Assembly (NCBI GenBank): GCA_023423995.1
Contig: JAFAEL010000205.1
Coordinates: 1 to 20,423, forward strand
Source of the DNA: Pseudomonadota bacterium
GTDB taxonomy: Bacteria > Pseudomonadota > Alphaproteobacteria > Rhizobiales > Beijerinckiaceae
Length of the DNA stretch: 20,423 nt
Reading direction: 5' to 3'
Part shown: positions 1 to 6,704 of the stretch, one piece after another
Position numbering within the stretch: position 1 is the stretch's first letter
How the letters are laid out: every line of letters starts with the position of its first letter
Notes under the pieces: generated by a model
Databases searched by the model: none
The model's input: only the letters and a program-made list of their open reading frames with translations
What the model was told of the DNA's origin: nothing
Position numbers and translations under genes: made by a program

Positions 1-744
1 GTCGTGGACGAAGCCCGGGAGGCCGGCATCGAGCACTTCGTGTTCGTGACGGGCCGTAACAAGGGCGTGATCGAGGATCACTTCGACATGGCCTACGAAC
101 TGGACGCGACCCTGAAGGAGCGCGGGAAGACCAAGGAGTTCGAGGCCCTCCAGCGCGACCTGCCGAAAGCCGGCCAGACCAGCTTCACGCGCCAGCAGGC
201 GCCGCTCGGGCTCGGCCATGCGGTCTGGTGCGCCCGCGAGATCGTCGGCGACGAGCCTTTCGCCGTCATCCTCCCGGACATGCTGAGCCGTGGCTGCATG
301 AGTCAGATGGTCGCCGCCTACGAGCGCCACGGCGGCAACCTCATCGCCGTCGAGGAGGTGCCCGAGGACCAGACGCATCAATACGGGATCGTGGCCAAGG
401 GCGAGGAGTTCGGCGACAGCTTCCGGATCACCGGGATGGTCGAGAAGCCCCCGAAGGGAACCGCTCCCTCCAATCTCATCATCTCCGGCCGCTACATCCT
501 CCAGCCCGAGATCTTCGAGATCCTGTCCGCGCACGAGAAGGGCGCGGGCGGCGAGATCCAGCTGACCGACGCCATGAAGCGGCTGGCGGAGAAGCAGGAC
601 TTCTTCGGCCTGCGCTATCGCGGCCGGACCTACGACACGGGCAACAAGCTCGGGTTCCTGATGGCGAACGTGGCCTACGCGCTCGAGCGCGACGACCTCG
701 CCGCGCCATTCCGGGCCGAGCTAGAGGCGCTCCTCAAGCACTGA
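1..744 (+). CDS. galU: UTP--glucose-1-phosphate uridylyltransferase (5' end outside window)
   Basis: This enzyme makes UDP-glucose from UTP and glucose-1-phosphate in the cytoplasm, feeding exopolysaccharide, LPS and glucan synthesis. The frame is open from base 1 and ends in TGA at 742-744, leaving 247 visible residues. Bacterial GalU is about 290 residues, so roughly 40 N-terminal residues, including the glycine-rich nucleotide-binding signature, lie upstream of the window. What remains is colinear with GalU: VTGRNKGVIEDHF at visible residues 16-28, the uridine-binding QQAPLGLGHAV at 65-75, LPDM with its metal-binding Asp, VEKP, and the late GGEIQLTDAM and YDTGNK motifs. There is no sign of decay. 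The internal GTG at position 4 is not a start, because the reading frame is colinear with GalU before it. The stop codon overlaps the Shine-Dalgarno-like GAGG of the next gene, so the two are probably co-transcribed. Confidence 0.96.
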   Translation, partial: VVDEAREAGIEHFVFVTGRNKGVIEDHFDMAYELDATLKERGKTKEFEALQRDLPKAGQTSFTRQQAPLGLGHAVWCAREIVGDEPFAVILPDMLSRGCMSQMVAAYERHGGNLIAVEEVPEDQTHQYGIVAKGEEFGDSFRITGMVEKPPKGTAPSNLIISGRYILQPEIFEILSAHEKGAGGEIQLTDAMKRLAEKQDFFGLRYRGRTYDTGNKLGFLMANVAYALERDDLAAPFRAELEALLKH

Positions 745-751
745 GGCCGCG

Positions 752-1981
752 ATGGACCGGGACGCGCTCGACCGTATCGGCCTCCTCGCCGCGCAGGCCG
801 GGATCGCGGGCGTCTCCGAGCCCGAGCTGCTGCGCAAGTTCTGCCGGCTCCTGAACGAGGCCGGCCTGCCGGTCGCGCGCGCCACCGTCGCGATCGACAC
901 GCTCCACCCGGTGCACGAGGGCCGCGTCTTCCGCTGGCGCCGCGACAGGAGCGACGAGACCGAGATGCGGGAATATGGCCGCATCGGCCAGGGCGGAGAC
1001 GCCTATGAGAGCTGGCGGCGCTCGCCCTTCTTCCACATGCTGCAGAACGGCCTTCCCGCCATGGATCGGGCGCTACGGCCGGATTGCATCGACGACTTCC
1101 CGATCCTCAGGGAGTATTTCGACGAGGGTCTCACGGGGTGGCTCGCGCTCGTGGACCGTTTCAAGCCCGACCGGACCATCGGCGAGATGGACTGCATCTA
1201 TTCGTCCTGGCTCACGGACCGGCCGGGCGGCTTCAGGCCGGAGGAGGTCGCAGCGCTGCGGCGGCTCGTGCCATCGCTGGGGCTGGCGATGAAGAGCGCC
1301 TCCCTCGCCCGTATCGCCGAGACGCTCGTCGAGACCTATCTTGGCCGGGATGCCGGCCGGCGCGTGCTGCAGGGCCGCATCGAGCGCGGCGTCGCCGAGC
1401 GGATGGAGGCCGTGCTCTGGTTCAGCGACCTGCGCGGCTTCACGGGCATCACGGATTCCGTGTCGCCGGGAGAGGTCATCCCGCTGCTCAACGACTACGC
1501 TGACGCGACCATCTCGGCCATCCACGAGGCCGGCGGGGACGTCCTGAAGCTCATCGGCGATGGCACGCTGGCCATCTTCACGGCTGCCCGGAACGAGGAG
1601 GCGTGCAACTGCGCCCTCAAGGCGGAAGCGCTGATGCGCACGCGCGTGGTCGAGGTCAATGCTCGGCGCGCGGAGGCGGGCCTTGCCACGACGTCCCCCT
1701 ATCTGAGCCTGCATATCGGCGAGGTCTATTACGGGAATATCGGCTCGCAGGAGCGGCTCGACTTCACGGTGATCGGCCCGGCCGTCAACGAGGTCAGCCG
1801 CATCGGGACCATGTGCCGGTCGGCGGAGCGGGACGTCCTGATGTCCTCCGCTTTCGTCGAGGCGGCGCGCCCCGAGGACCGCGAGAGGTTCGTGTCCGTC
1901 GGGCGCTACGCCCTCCGGGGCATCGGCCGGGCCCAGGAGCTGTTCACGCTCGAGCCTGGTCAGAGGAATGCCGGAATCTGA
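752..1981 (+). CDS. Class III adenylate/guanylate cyclase with N-terminal unknown domain
   Basis: The C-terminal half (about residues 215-400 of 409) is a class III nucleotide cyclase homology domain, expected to convert ATP to cAMP or, less likely, GTP to cGMP. The catalytic set is complete: metal-binding D226 in WFSDLRGFT and D270 in KLIGDG, purine-selecting K266 and T339 (in LDFTVIG), and the transition-state pair N346 and R350 in GPAVNEVSRI. Lys plus Thr at the selecting positions is the class IIIb pattern and favours ATP. Residues 1-200 have no transmembrane segment and match no domain I can name; a soluble sensor role is inference. The start is ATG at 752, with GAGG at 743-746 overlapping the galU stop and five bases of spacing. 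It lies 7 bases after galU, so an operon is likely. Function of the cyclase is firm; the signal it reads is unknown. Confidence 0.9.
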   Translation: MDRDALDRIGLLAAQAGIAGVSEPELLRKFCRLLNEAGLPVARATVAIDTLHPVHEGRVFRWRRDRSDETEMREYGRIGQGGDAYESWRRSPFFHMLQNGLPAMDRALRPDCIDDFPILREYFDEGLTGWLALVDRFKPDRTIGEMDCIYSSWLTDRPGGFRPEEVAALRRLVPSLGLAMKSASLARIAETLVETYLGRDAGRRVLQGRIERGVAERMEAVLWFSDLRGFTGITDSVSPGEVIPLLNDYADATISAIHEAGGDVLKLIGDGTLAIFTAARNEEACNCALKAEALMRTRVVEVNARRAEAGLATTSPYLSLHIGEVYYGNIGSQERLDFTVIGPAVNEVSRIGTMCRSAERDVLMSSAFVEAARPEDRERFVSVGRYALRGIGRAQELFTLEPGQRNAGI

Positions 1982-2010
1982 CGCCATCCTGAGACGTGGC
2001 CGGCGCTGAC

Positions 2011-2043
2011 ATGCCTGATCCTTCCGGCCGAGTGCGAGCGTGA
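2011..2043 (+). CDS. Possible 10-residue leader peptide before the TVP38-type gene
   Basis: An ATG at 2011 opens a 10-codon frame (MPDPSGRVRA) whose TGA at 2041-2043 overlaps the GTG start of the next gene at 2040-2042 in a GTGA arrangement. Such overlaps are common in translational coupling. No strong Shine-Dalgarno sequence precedes the ATG, and ten codons can arise by chance. I list it because the downstream gene has only a GTG start and a poor ribosome-binding site of its own. Confidence 0.2.
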   Translation: MPDPSGRVRA

Positions 2044-2666
2044 CGGCCTATATCCTCGAATCCTCCACTCTCTACCTTGAGCAGGTCGGCATCTGGTCGG
2101 CGTCGCTCGCGGTGGCGATCATCTTCGTGTTCGGGGCCCTCGTCGCGGTCCCGCGCCCGCTTCTCTCCATCATCTGCGGCCTCGCCTTCGGCTGGTGGGG
2201 CCTGCCGCTCGCGGTGGTGTCGGCCGGGTTCGGGGCCGCCCTGGTCTTCGTGGTCGGCCGGCACCTCCTTCGTCCCCGCGTCTGGTCCAGGCTGAAGCGC
2301 AGGCGACTGGCCCAGGCCGCCGTGCGGGCCGTCGAACTGGAGGGGTTCCGGGCCGTCCTGCTGCTGCGGATGAGCCCGCTCCTGCCGTCGAGCGTACAGA
2401 GCTACATGTTCTCGATCACGTCGCTGACCTTCACGCAGTACATCGCCGGGACCGTGCTCGGGACGCTGCCGGCGATCGCCCTCCAGGTCTGGACCGGGAC
2501 CCTCGGGCGCGCGGTCCTGGCGGGCGAGGTGGCGCCCGGTGCGATGGTGCTGTGGAGCTTCGGAGTGGTCGCGCTCATCGTCGCAACCTTCCTGATCGGC
2601 GCCCGCATACGGCTGGTCCTTGCGGCCGACATGGTGGACGAAGGCGAAAGGCGCGCAGCGGCTTGA
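2040..2666 (+). CDS. TVP38/TMEM64 family (VTT domain) inner-membrane protein
   Basis: This 208-residue integral membrane protein belongs to the TVP38/TMEM64 family (VTT/DedA-related superfamily), whose members are linked to lipid scrambling or transport in membranes; the bacterial substrate is not settled. Hydrophobic segments lie at about residues 18-40, 41-75, 104-112, 133-150 and 167-190. The family signature is visible: CGLAFGWWG at 46-54, then RMSPLLP at 110-116 followed by the re-entrant stretch up to GTVLGTLPAI at 137-146. A basic cytoplasmic loop (RLKRRR) sits at 84-89. The start is GTG at 2040; the frame has a stop at 2016-2018 and no ATG until RMSP. It follows the cyclase by 58 bases on the same strand and may belong to the same transcript. 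It converges on tctA with only 13 bases between stops. Confidence 0.85.
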   Translation: MTAYILESSTLYLEQVGIWSASLAVAIIFVFGALVAVPRPLLSIICGLAFGWWGLPLAVVSAGFGAALVFVVGRHLLRPRVWSRLKRRRLAQAAVRAVELEGFRAVLLLRMSPLLPSSVQSYMFSITSLTFTQYIAGTVLGTLPAIALQVWTGTLGRAVLAGEVAPGAMVLWSFGVVALIVATFLIGARIRLVLAADMVDEGERRAAA

Positions 2667-2679
2667 CGCCCAGCGAGGA

Positions 2680-4188
2680 TCAGGCCGGCGCTCGGGCACC
2701 CGCCGGCCTCGTGCCGGCCCGGCGATAGAGCATCGCGGCGATCGGCCAGGCAAGGCAGCAGATCGTGATGGCGGCCAGCACCGCCGAGACCGGCCGCTCG
2801 AAGAACGGCATCAGGCTTCCGTCGGACTTGATCAGCGACGTCACGAAGCTCTGCTCGAACATCGTGCCCATCACGATCCCGAGCACCATGGCGGCGACCG
2901 GGTACCCGTTCCGCTCCATGACGTAGCCGACCATGCCGAAGACCGCGACGACGAGCACCCCGAAGAGGTTGTTGCCGATCGCGAAGCTGCCGACCGCGCA
3001 GCAGAGGAGGATGACAGGCATGATGGCCGAGCGCGGCGCCCGCAGGATGATGCTCGATCCGCGGATCATCATGATGCCGAGCGGGATCATGATGATGTTG
3101 GATATGACGAAGATGTAGTAGAGCGCGTACATGCTCGAGGCGCGCTCGGTGAAGAGCGTCGGGCCCGGGTTGAGCCCCTTCATGAACAGGACGCCGATCG
3201 CGATCGCCGTGATCGTGTCGCCCGGGATTCCGAAGAGCAACGACGGGACCCAGCCGCTGGCGAGGCTCGCATTGTTGCTGGCGCCCGCCTCGATAAGCCC
3301 TTCCGGATGGCCGGTGCCGAACTTCTCGGGGGTCTTCGAGAAGCGCTTGGACATCGCGTAGGACACCCAGGCCGCCATGTCCGCCCCGGCCCCGGGCAGC
3401 ACGCCGATGATGATGCCGACGATGTTACCGCGCACCTGCTGCTGCGGGTAGCGCTTGGTCAGCGCCCATTGCCCCTTGAGGATGCTGCCGAAACGTCGGC
3501 GCGGCAGCGGCGGCGGGTCGGCGGTGATCAAGGCGCGCATGACCTCGGAAACCGCGAAGACGCCGACCAGCGCCGGGATCGGCTCGACGCCGCTGAGCAG
3601 GTCGGTGCTGCCGAAGGTGAAGCGGGGAAGGCCCGCCGGATTTTCCATGCCGATGCAGGAGATCAGCAGGCCGAGCAGCATGGCGGCGATCGCCTTCACG
3701 GGCGAGGATCGGGCGACGAGGGTCGCGCACATCAGGCCGAGGGCCGCGAGCCAGAAATATTCGAAGGTCGAGAAGCCGAGCGCGAATTCCGCCAGGATCG
3801 GCGCCGTGACGACCAACGACGCGGTGCCGACGATCCCGCCGATGGCGCTGAACCAGAGGCAGATCCCGAGCGCCGTTTCCGCCTCGCCCTTGCGGGTCAT
3901 CGCATAGGCTTCGTCCGTGTAGGCGGCGGAAGCCGGCGTGCCCGGTATCCTGAGAAGGCATCCGGGGATGTCGCCGGAGAAGATGGCCATCGCGGAGGCC
4001 GTGATGATGGTCGCGATCGCCGCGATGGGGGAGAGATAGAAGGTGATCGGCACGAGCAGGGCCGTCGCCATCGTGGCCGAGAGCCCGGGGAGGGCGCCGA
4101 CGACAAGGCCGTAGATGGCCGAGAGCAGGATCGCGAGGAGCACGTCCGGCTGCATGACGAGCTGGGCCGCTTCGATGAACACGTCCAT
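2680..4188 (-). CDS. tctA: Tripartite tricarboxylate transporter large permease subunit TctA
   Basis: TctA is the large membrane subunit of the tripartite tricarboxylate transporters, secondary carriers that take up carboxylates captured by a periplasmic TctC protein. The 502-residue length is normal, with about a dozen hydrophobic segments. Signatures seen: GALPGLSATMAT at 31-42; SGDIPGCLLRIPGTPASAAYTDE starting at residue 71, followed by AMTRKGEA; GVLPGAGADMAAW at 262-274; HPEGLIEAGASNNAS at 294-308 with GIPGD shortly after. The first of these, SGDIPG, differs from the more usual Gly-Gly-Ser pattern and marks a subfamily. ATG at 4186-4188 starts 5 bases after the tctB stop, so the two are translated from one mRNA. 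No good Shine-Dalgarno is visible, consistent with coupling. The carried substrate cannot be told from sequence. Confidence 0.95.
   Translation of the reverse strand: MDVFIEAAQLVMQPDVLLAILLSAIYGLVVGALPGLSATMATALLVPITFYLSPIAAIATIITASAMAIFSGDIPGCLLRIPGTPASAAYTDEAYAMTRKGEAETALGICLWFSAIGGIVGTASLVVTAPILAEFALGFSTFEYFWLAALGLMCATLVARSSPVKAIAAMLLGLLISCIGMENPAGLPRFTFGSTDLLSGVEPIPALVGVFAVSEVMRALITADPPPLPRRRFGSILKGQWALTKRYPQQQVRGNIVGIIIGVLPGAGADMAAWVSYAMSKRFSKTPEKFGTGHPEGLIEAGASNNASLASGWVPSLLFGIPGDTITAIAIGVLFMKGLNPGPTLFTERASSMYALYYIFVISNIIMIPLGIMMIRGSSIILRAPRSAIMPVILLCCAVGSFAIGNNLFGVLVVAVFGMVGYVMERNGYPVAAMVLGIVMGTMFEQSFVTSLIKSDGSLMPFFERPVSAVLAAITICCLAWPIAAMLYRRAGTRPAGARAPA
2682..2709. terminator. Perfect 9-bp inverted repeat at the convergent TVP38/tctA gene ends
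   Basis: AGGCCGGCG at 2682-2690 is the exact reverse complement of CGCCGGCCT at 2701-2709, with a 10-base loop. It overlaps the last codons and stop of tctA and lies just past the stop of the TVP38-type gene, so it could form a strong hairpin in either transcript. No T-run follows on either strand, so intrinsic termination is uncertain; it may instead protect 3' ends. Confidence 0.5.
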
Positions 4189-4193
4189 AGGGG

Positions 4194-4685
4194 CTACCAG
4201 GGCATCGGCACGAGCCCTGCCGCGAGCGGAACGCGCAGGAGCTTGTAGAAGGCGAGGTGGACGAAAGGTGGCGCGACGATCGCCAGCCCGACCGCAAGGC
4301 GCCAGCCTGCGCCGAGGAAGCGCGCCAGCACGAGCACGATAAGTCCGGCCGTCAGGATGAAGCCGAGCGTTTCGACGGCCAGCCAGTAGAAGATGAGAAG
4401 CGCTGGCGGGATGAGCGCCCGGAGCCCAAACAGCGGACCCCGTGCCATGGCCGGCTCGGGCAGTGCTATGTCGGCGACTGCAGCCTCCGCCTCCTCCTCG
4501 AACCGATGTCCGATCCGAAGCGCGATGAGCACGCCGCAGATGACCAGCCCGATCCCGACGACCAGGGGGAAGACATTCGGCCCGACCTGCTGGCCGGGAA
4601 CCGGCGGGAGAAGCGAGCCCGCATAGGCGGCAACGACACCCAGGGCCGCGATGGAGAGGCCGCTGACGCGGTCGGAGAGCTGCAT
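4194..4685 (-). CDS. tctB: Tripartite tricarboxylate transporter small permease subunit TctB
   Basis: TctB is the small four-helix membrane subunit that pairs with TctA. With the start chosen here the protein is 163 residues, the usual size. It has a hydrophobic first segment at about 8-26, the typical GPNVFP turn at 35-40, a second segment at 39-57, an acidic loop at 60-80, and paired segments at about 89-120 and 128-147. The frame is open further upstream to an ATG at 4784, which would add 33 residues rich in Ala, Arg and Pro that no TctB has; I therefore prefer ATG at 4683-4685 (MQLSDRVSG). It is the first gene of a two-gene tctB-tctA unit. No tctC lies upstream, where it is often found. 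Confidence 0.88.
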   Translation of the reverse strand: MQLSDRVSGLSIAALGVVAAYAGSLLPPVPGQQVGPNVFPLVVGIGLVICGVLIALRIGHRFEEEAEAAVADIALPEPAMARGPLFGLRALIPPALLIFYWLAVETLGFILTAGLIVLVLARFLGAGWRLAVGLAIVAPPFVHLAFYKLLRVPLAAGLVPMPW

Positions 4686-4824
4686 CGGCTCAGGCGTCCG
4701 ATGGAATTCGCGCCGAGCCGGGCGGGCGCTGGCATGGGCGGCCGGGAGGCCTGCGCCGCGGGCGGGCCATGCCTGCCCAGCCACAGGGGAGCCCTGTTGC
4801 CCTCACGCCATTCCTCCACAGGTG

Positions 4825-4850
4825 GCCGCTTATGTGCGGCGCTTATCGCC
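4825..4850. promoter_or_regulatory. Overlapping short inverted repeats upstream of tctB, possible operator
   Basis: GCCGC at 4825-4829 pairs with GCGGC at 4836-4840 across six bases, and GGCG at 4838-4841 pairs with CGCC at 4847-4850 across five. The hexamer GCTTAT occurs twice, at 4828-4833 and 4841-4846, 13 bases apart, which would place both copies on nearly one face of the helix. The location 140 bases before tctB suits a regulator site, but the arms are short and chance is possible. Confidence 0.25.
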
Positions 4851-5047
4851 ATTTGGAGTTCATCGTCGAGGATGGGTCAAGCAGATCGCGAGTCCCAAGC
4901 ATCTGTGCCGGCCAGGCAAGTGTCCCGCGGCGAGATAAGCCTCCCACGTGTCACACTATAGCATCAGCCTTTCGGCGAAGAGGTCAGGCTTTGTACGCGA
5001 AGGATCCGGCCGGCGCGCTGCCGCCTGTGCTCGAACTCTTTTCCGGG

Positions 5048-5062
5048 CGGGCTGTGAGCCCG
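5048..5062 (-). terminator. Hairpin immediately after the barrel-protein stop
   Basis: Directly after the TGA (minus strand) comes CGGGCT, a three-base loop CAC, and AGCCCG: a perfect six-pair stem at 5048-5062. No U-rich tract follows (the next bases are CCCGGAAAAG), so it is a weak candidate for intrinsic termination or a 3'-end stabiliser. Confidence 0.35.
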
Positions 5063-6607
5063 TCAGGGCGCAAAGCGCATGCCGACGAGGAAGACGTTGG
5101 CCGTGTAGCTGGAATTGGGAATGGAGCTCTCGAGCCTCTCCCAGTTGTAGCTCGCCCGGATCGCGACGGAGCGGTTGAGCTTCCACTCGGCACGGAGAAG
5201 TGCACCGTATCCCCGCTCCTCGATCGGGACACCCTGGTAGTCGTAATCCGAGACGGTCAGGCCGGCAGTGAGGATGAGGTTGCGCCGAAGCGCATGCGAC
5301 ACCTCGACCAGTCCGCGGAGGGTCTGTACCCCCCTTGCGTCGGCCACGGTGGTCTCGTCCACGGTCGCGGACGCGGTCGCCCTGATCGTCGTCAGCGGCG
5401 TCATCGCCCATACGAGCGACGCATCGAGGAGCGGGCTCGTCAGGTTTCCGAGCCGCGGGTCGTCGTAGCGGCGGTCAATGGCGCCCGCCGCGATCTCTCC
5501 CGTGATCAGGCGCGTGATCTCGAACGTCGTTCCCGCACGGCCGCCGATCCCGTCCGAGCTGCGCGCGAAGCCGGAATTGTCGATCCGCTGGTCATAGATA
5601 CGCGTATCTGCCAGCACCTCGACGAACGGGATGAAGCCCGGCGTCACTTCGTAGCCGACCCGTCCGCGGAGCCCGTATTGCGTGACGTTGCGGTCGCTCT
5701 GGTCGATCACGATCCCGCTTGGCGTCTGCGCATTCTCGTAGTCCGTGCGGTCGATCGTTCCCTGGATCGACGCGACGAGGCGGTTGAACCGCTGCGTCAC
5801 CCCGAGCGTGCCGCCCTCGCTGAAGATGAGTGGGCGCGTCCTCACGGGCGAAGCTAGGTCGGGGCTGTCCGGTCGCTGCGTGTCGATCAGGTAGCGCCCT
5901 TCGATGTTGATCTGAGTATCGCGCAGCACATCCAAGCGCAGGCCGATCCGGCCAGCCCCCTCGGGCCGGCTCGCTTCGGGAACAGAGGGGTATTCGTTGT
6001 AGGCGCCCCGCAGGAAGCCGGACAACTCGTGTCGGGACCAGTCGCTCTGCAGGCGCAACTCGCCTTCCGTGTGCGACACGAAGGAGCCCTTCCGGTCCTG
6101 TGTCCGGTTCGGGTTGGTGTCGTAGCCGATGGACTGCTCGATCGCGGGAAACAGTGTGAGGCCGCCGGTCCGGATGCCGAGCGAGGCATAAGGATCCTCC
6201 TCGGCGAGGCGCCGCCTCGGCAGCGGAGGAGGGGTCGTCCGGAGCGCCAACTCGGGATCGGGTACGCCGTTGAGCTGCGGCTGCACGTCGGGTGCGAGCG
6301 AGGGCGGGTTCAGCGTTGACCGGAACGGTGTGCCCGGCAGCGCCTGGACGGGGTTGCGGGACCGGCGCGCGGTCGGGCGCGGAGGGCGGGTCGGCCGCCG
6401 GATCCCGATCGGCGGGACGGTTCCGATGGCGGGTTCCGCGTTCTGGACGGACAGGCCCGTGTTGCCGGTCGAAGCCGTGCTGCCCGTGACGACCGGGTCG
6501 CCGGGGCCGGCCGTCCCGCGAAGCTGCGCGGCTGCCTTCCCGGTCAACGCGACGAGGAGCGCCGCAGCGGCGGTCGCGGTCAGAAGATGGGGTCGCGTCC
6601 GGTCCAG
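5063..6607 (-). CDS. Outer-membrane beta-barrel protein, BBP2_2 (PF10082)-like; apparent CTG start
   Basis: A secreted outer-membrane protein of about 514 residues with a C-terminal barrel. From the start chosen here it has an n-region with two Arg (residues 3 and 5), a hydrophobic stretch at about 8-22 and a signal peptidase site near AAA|Q at 25-28. A Pro/Arg-rich linker (about 70-90, RPTRPPRPTARR) and a PPPLPRRR stretch precede the barrel. From about residue 140 there are alternating amphipathic strands, beginning GGLTLFPAIEQSIGYDTNPNR-like, which is the BBP2_2 opening, and ending VGMRFAP. In related bacteria such proteins sit near exopolysaccharide genes, but the cargo is unknown. There is no ATG or GTG in frame between the upstream stop and the signal peptide; the only conventional start is TTG at 6547, after the hydrophobic core. 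CTG at 6605-6607, with GAGG six bases ahead, gives a complete signal peptide. Confidence 0.8.
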   Translation of the reverse strand: MDRTRPHLLTATAAAALLVALTGKAAAQLRGTAGPGDPVVTGSTASTGNTGLSVQNAEPAIGTVPPIGIRRPTRPPRPTARRSRNPVQALPGTPFRSTLNPPSLAPDVQPQLNGVPDPELALRTTPPPLPRRRLAEEDPYASLGIRTGGLTLFPAIEQSIGYDTNPNRTQDRKGSFVSHTEGELRLQSDWSRHELSGFLRGAYNEYPSVPEASRPEGAGRIGLRLDVLRDTQINIEGRYLIDTQRPDSPDLASPVRTRPLIFSEGGTLGVTQRFNRLVASIQGTIDRTDYENAQTPSGIVIDQSDRNVTQYGLRGRVGYEVTPGFIPFVEVLADTRIYDQRIDNSGFARSSDGIGGRAGTTFEITRLITGEIAAGAIDRRYDDPRLGNLTSPLLDASLVWAMTPLTTIRATASATVDETTVADARGVQTLRGLVEVSHALRRNLILTAGLTVSDYDYQGVPIEERGYGALLRAEWKLNRSVAIRASYNWERLESSIPNSSYTANVFLVGMRFAP

Positions 6608-6656
6608 GGCGCACCTCGGCGCAAGATGAGGAGCCGTCGCGAAACTGTGACGGTAC

Positions 6657-6671
6657 TTAACGAGCGCTAAA
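6657..6671. promoter_or_regulatory. CtrA-like TTTA-N7-TTAA element upstream of the barrel-protein gene
   Basis: On the minus strand the gap between rsmD and the barrel gene reads TTTA, seven bases, TTAA, close to the alphaproteobacterial CtrA consensus TTAA-N7-TTAAC. A further TTAA lies at 6681-6684. It is about 50 bases ahead of the CTG start, a reasonable promoter position. One mismatch and the missing final C make it a weak match. Confidence 0.25.
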
Positions 6672-6704
6672 GAGGTGCAGTTAAGGAAGCGTAATCACGA
6701 TGAA

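Larger units (their letters stand above)
4686..5062. other. 377-base gene-free gap upstream of tctB
   Basis: No open frame here has a recognisable protein on either strand. The gap must hold the promoter of tctBA (leftward) and the 3' end of the barrel-protein gene. On the minus strand a TATAGT hexamer (plus positions 4957-4962) resembles a -10 element but has no clear -35 partner, so I give it little weight. Small inverted repeats occur at 4825-4850. I looked for a TctC remnant (lipoprotein or Sec signal, Bug-family motifs) and found none. Confidence 0.5.

Noticed and set aside
2620..4248. Plus-strand open frame of 542 codons opposite tctA
   Set aside because: Composition is Asp/Arg/His repeats typical of antisense reading of membrane genes; tctA has complete signatures.
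4769..5857. Plus-strand 362-codon frame across the gap and the barrel gene
   Set aside because: Most of it lies antisense to the barrel gene and the rest shows no protein family.
6585..6614. Barrel gene starting at GTG 6612-6614 with a frameshift into the signal peptide
   Set aside because: Possible if the assembly lost or gained a base, but the given sequence does not need it, since CTG 6607 has its own GAGG; kept only as the alternative.
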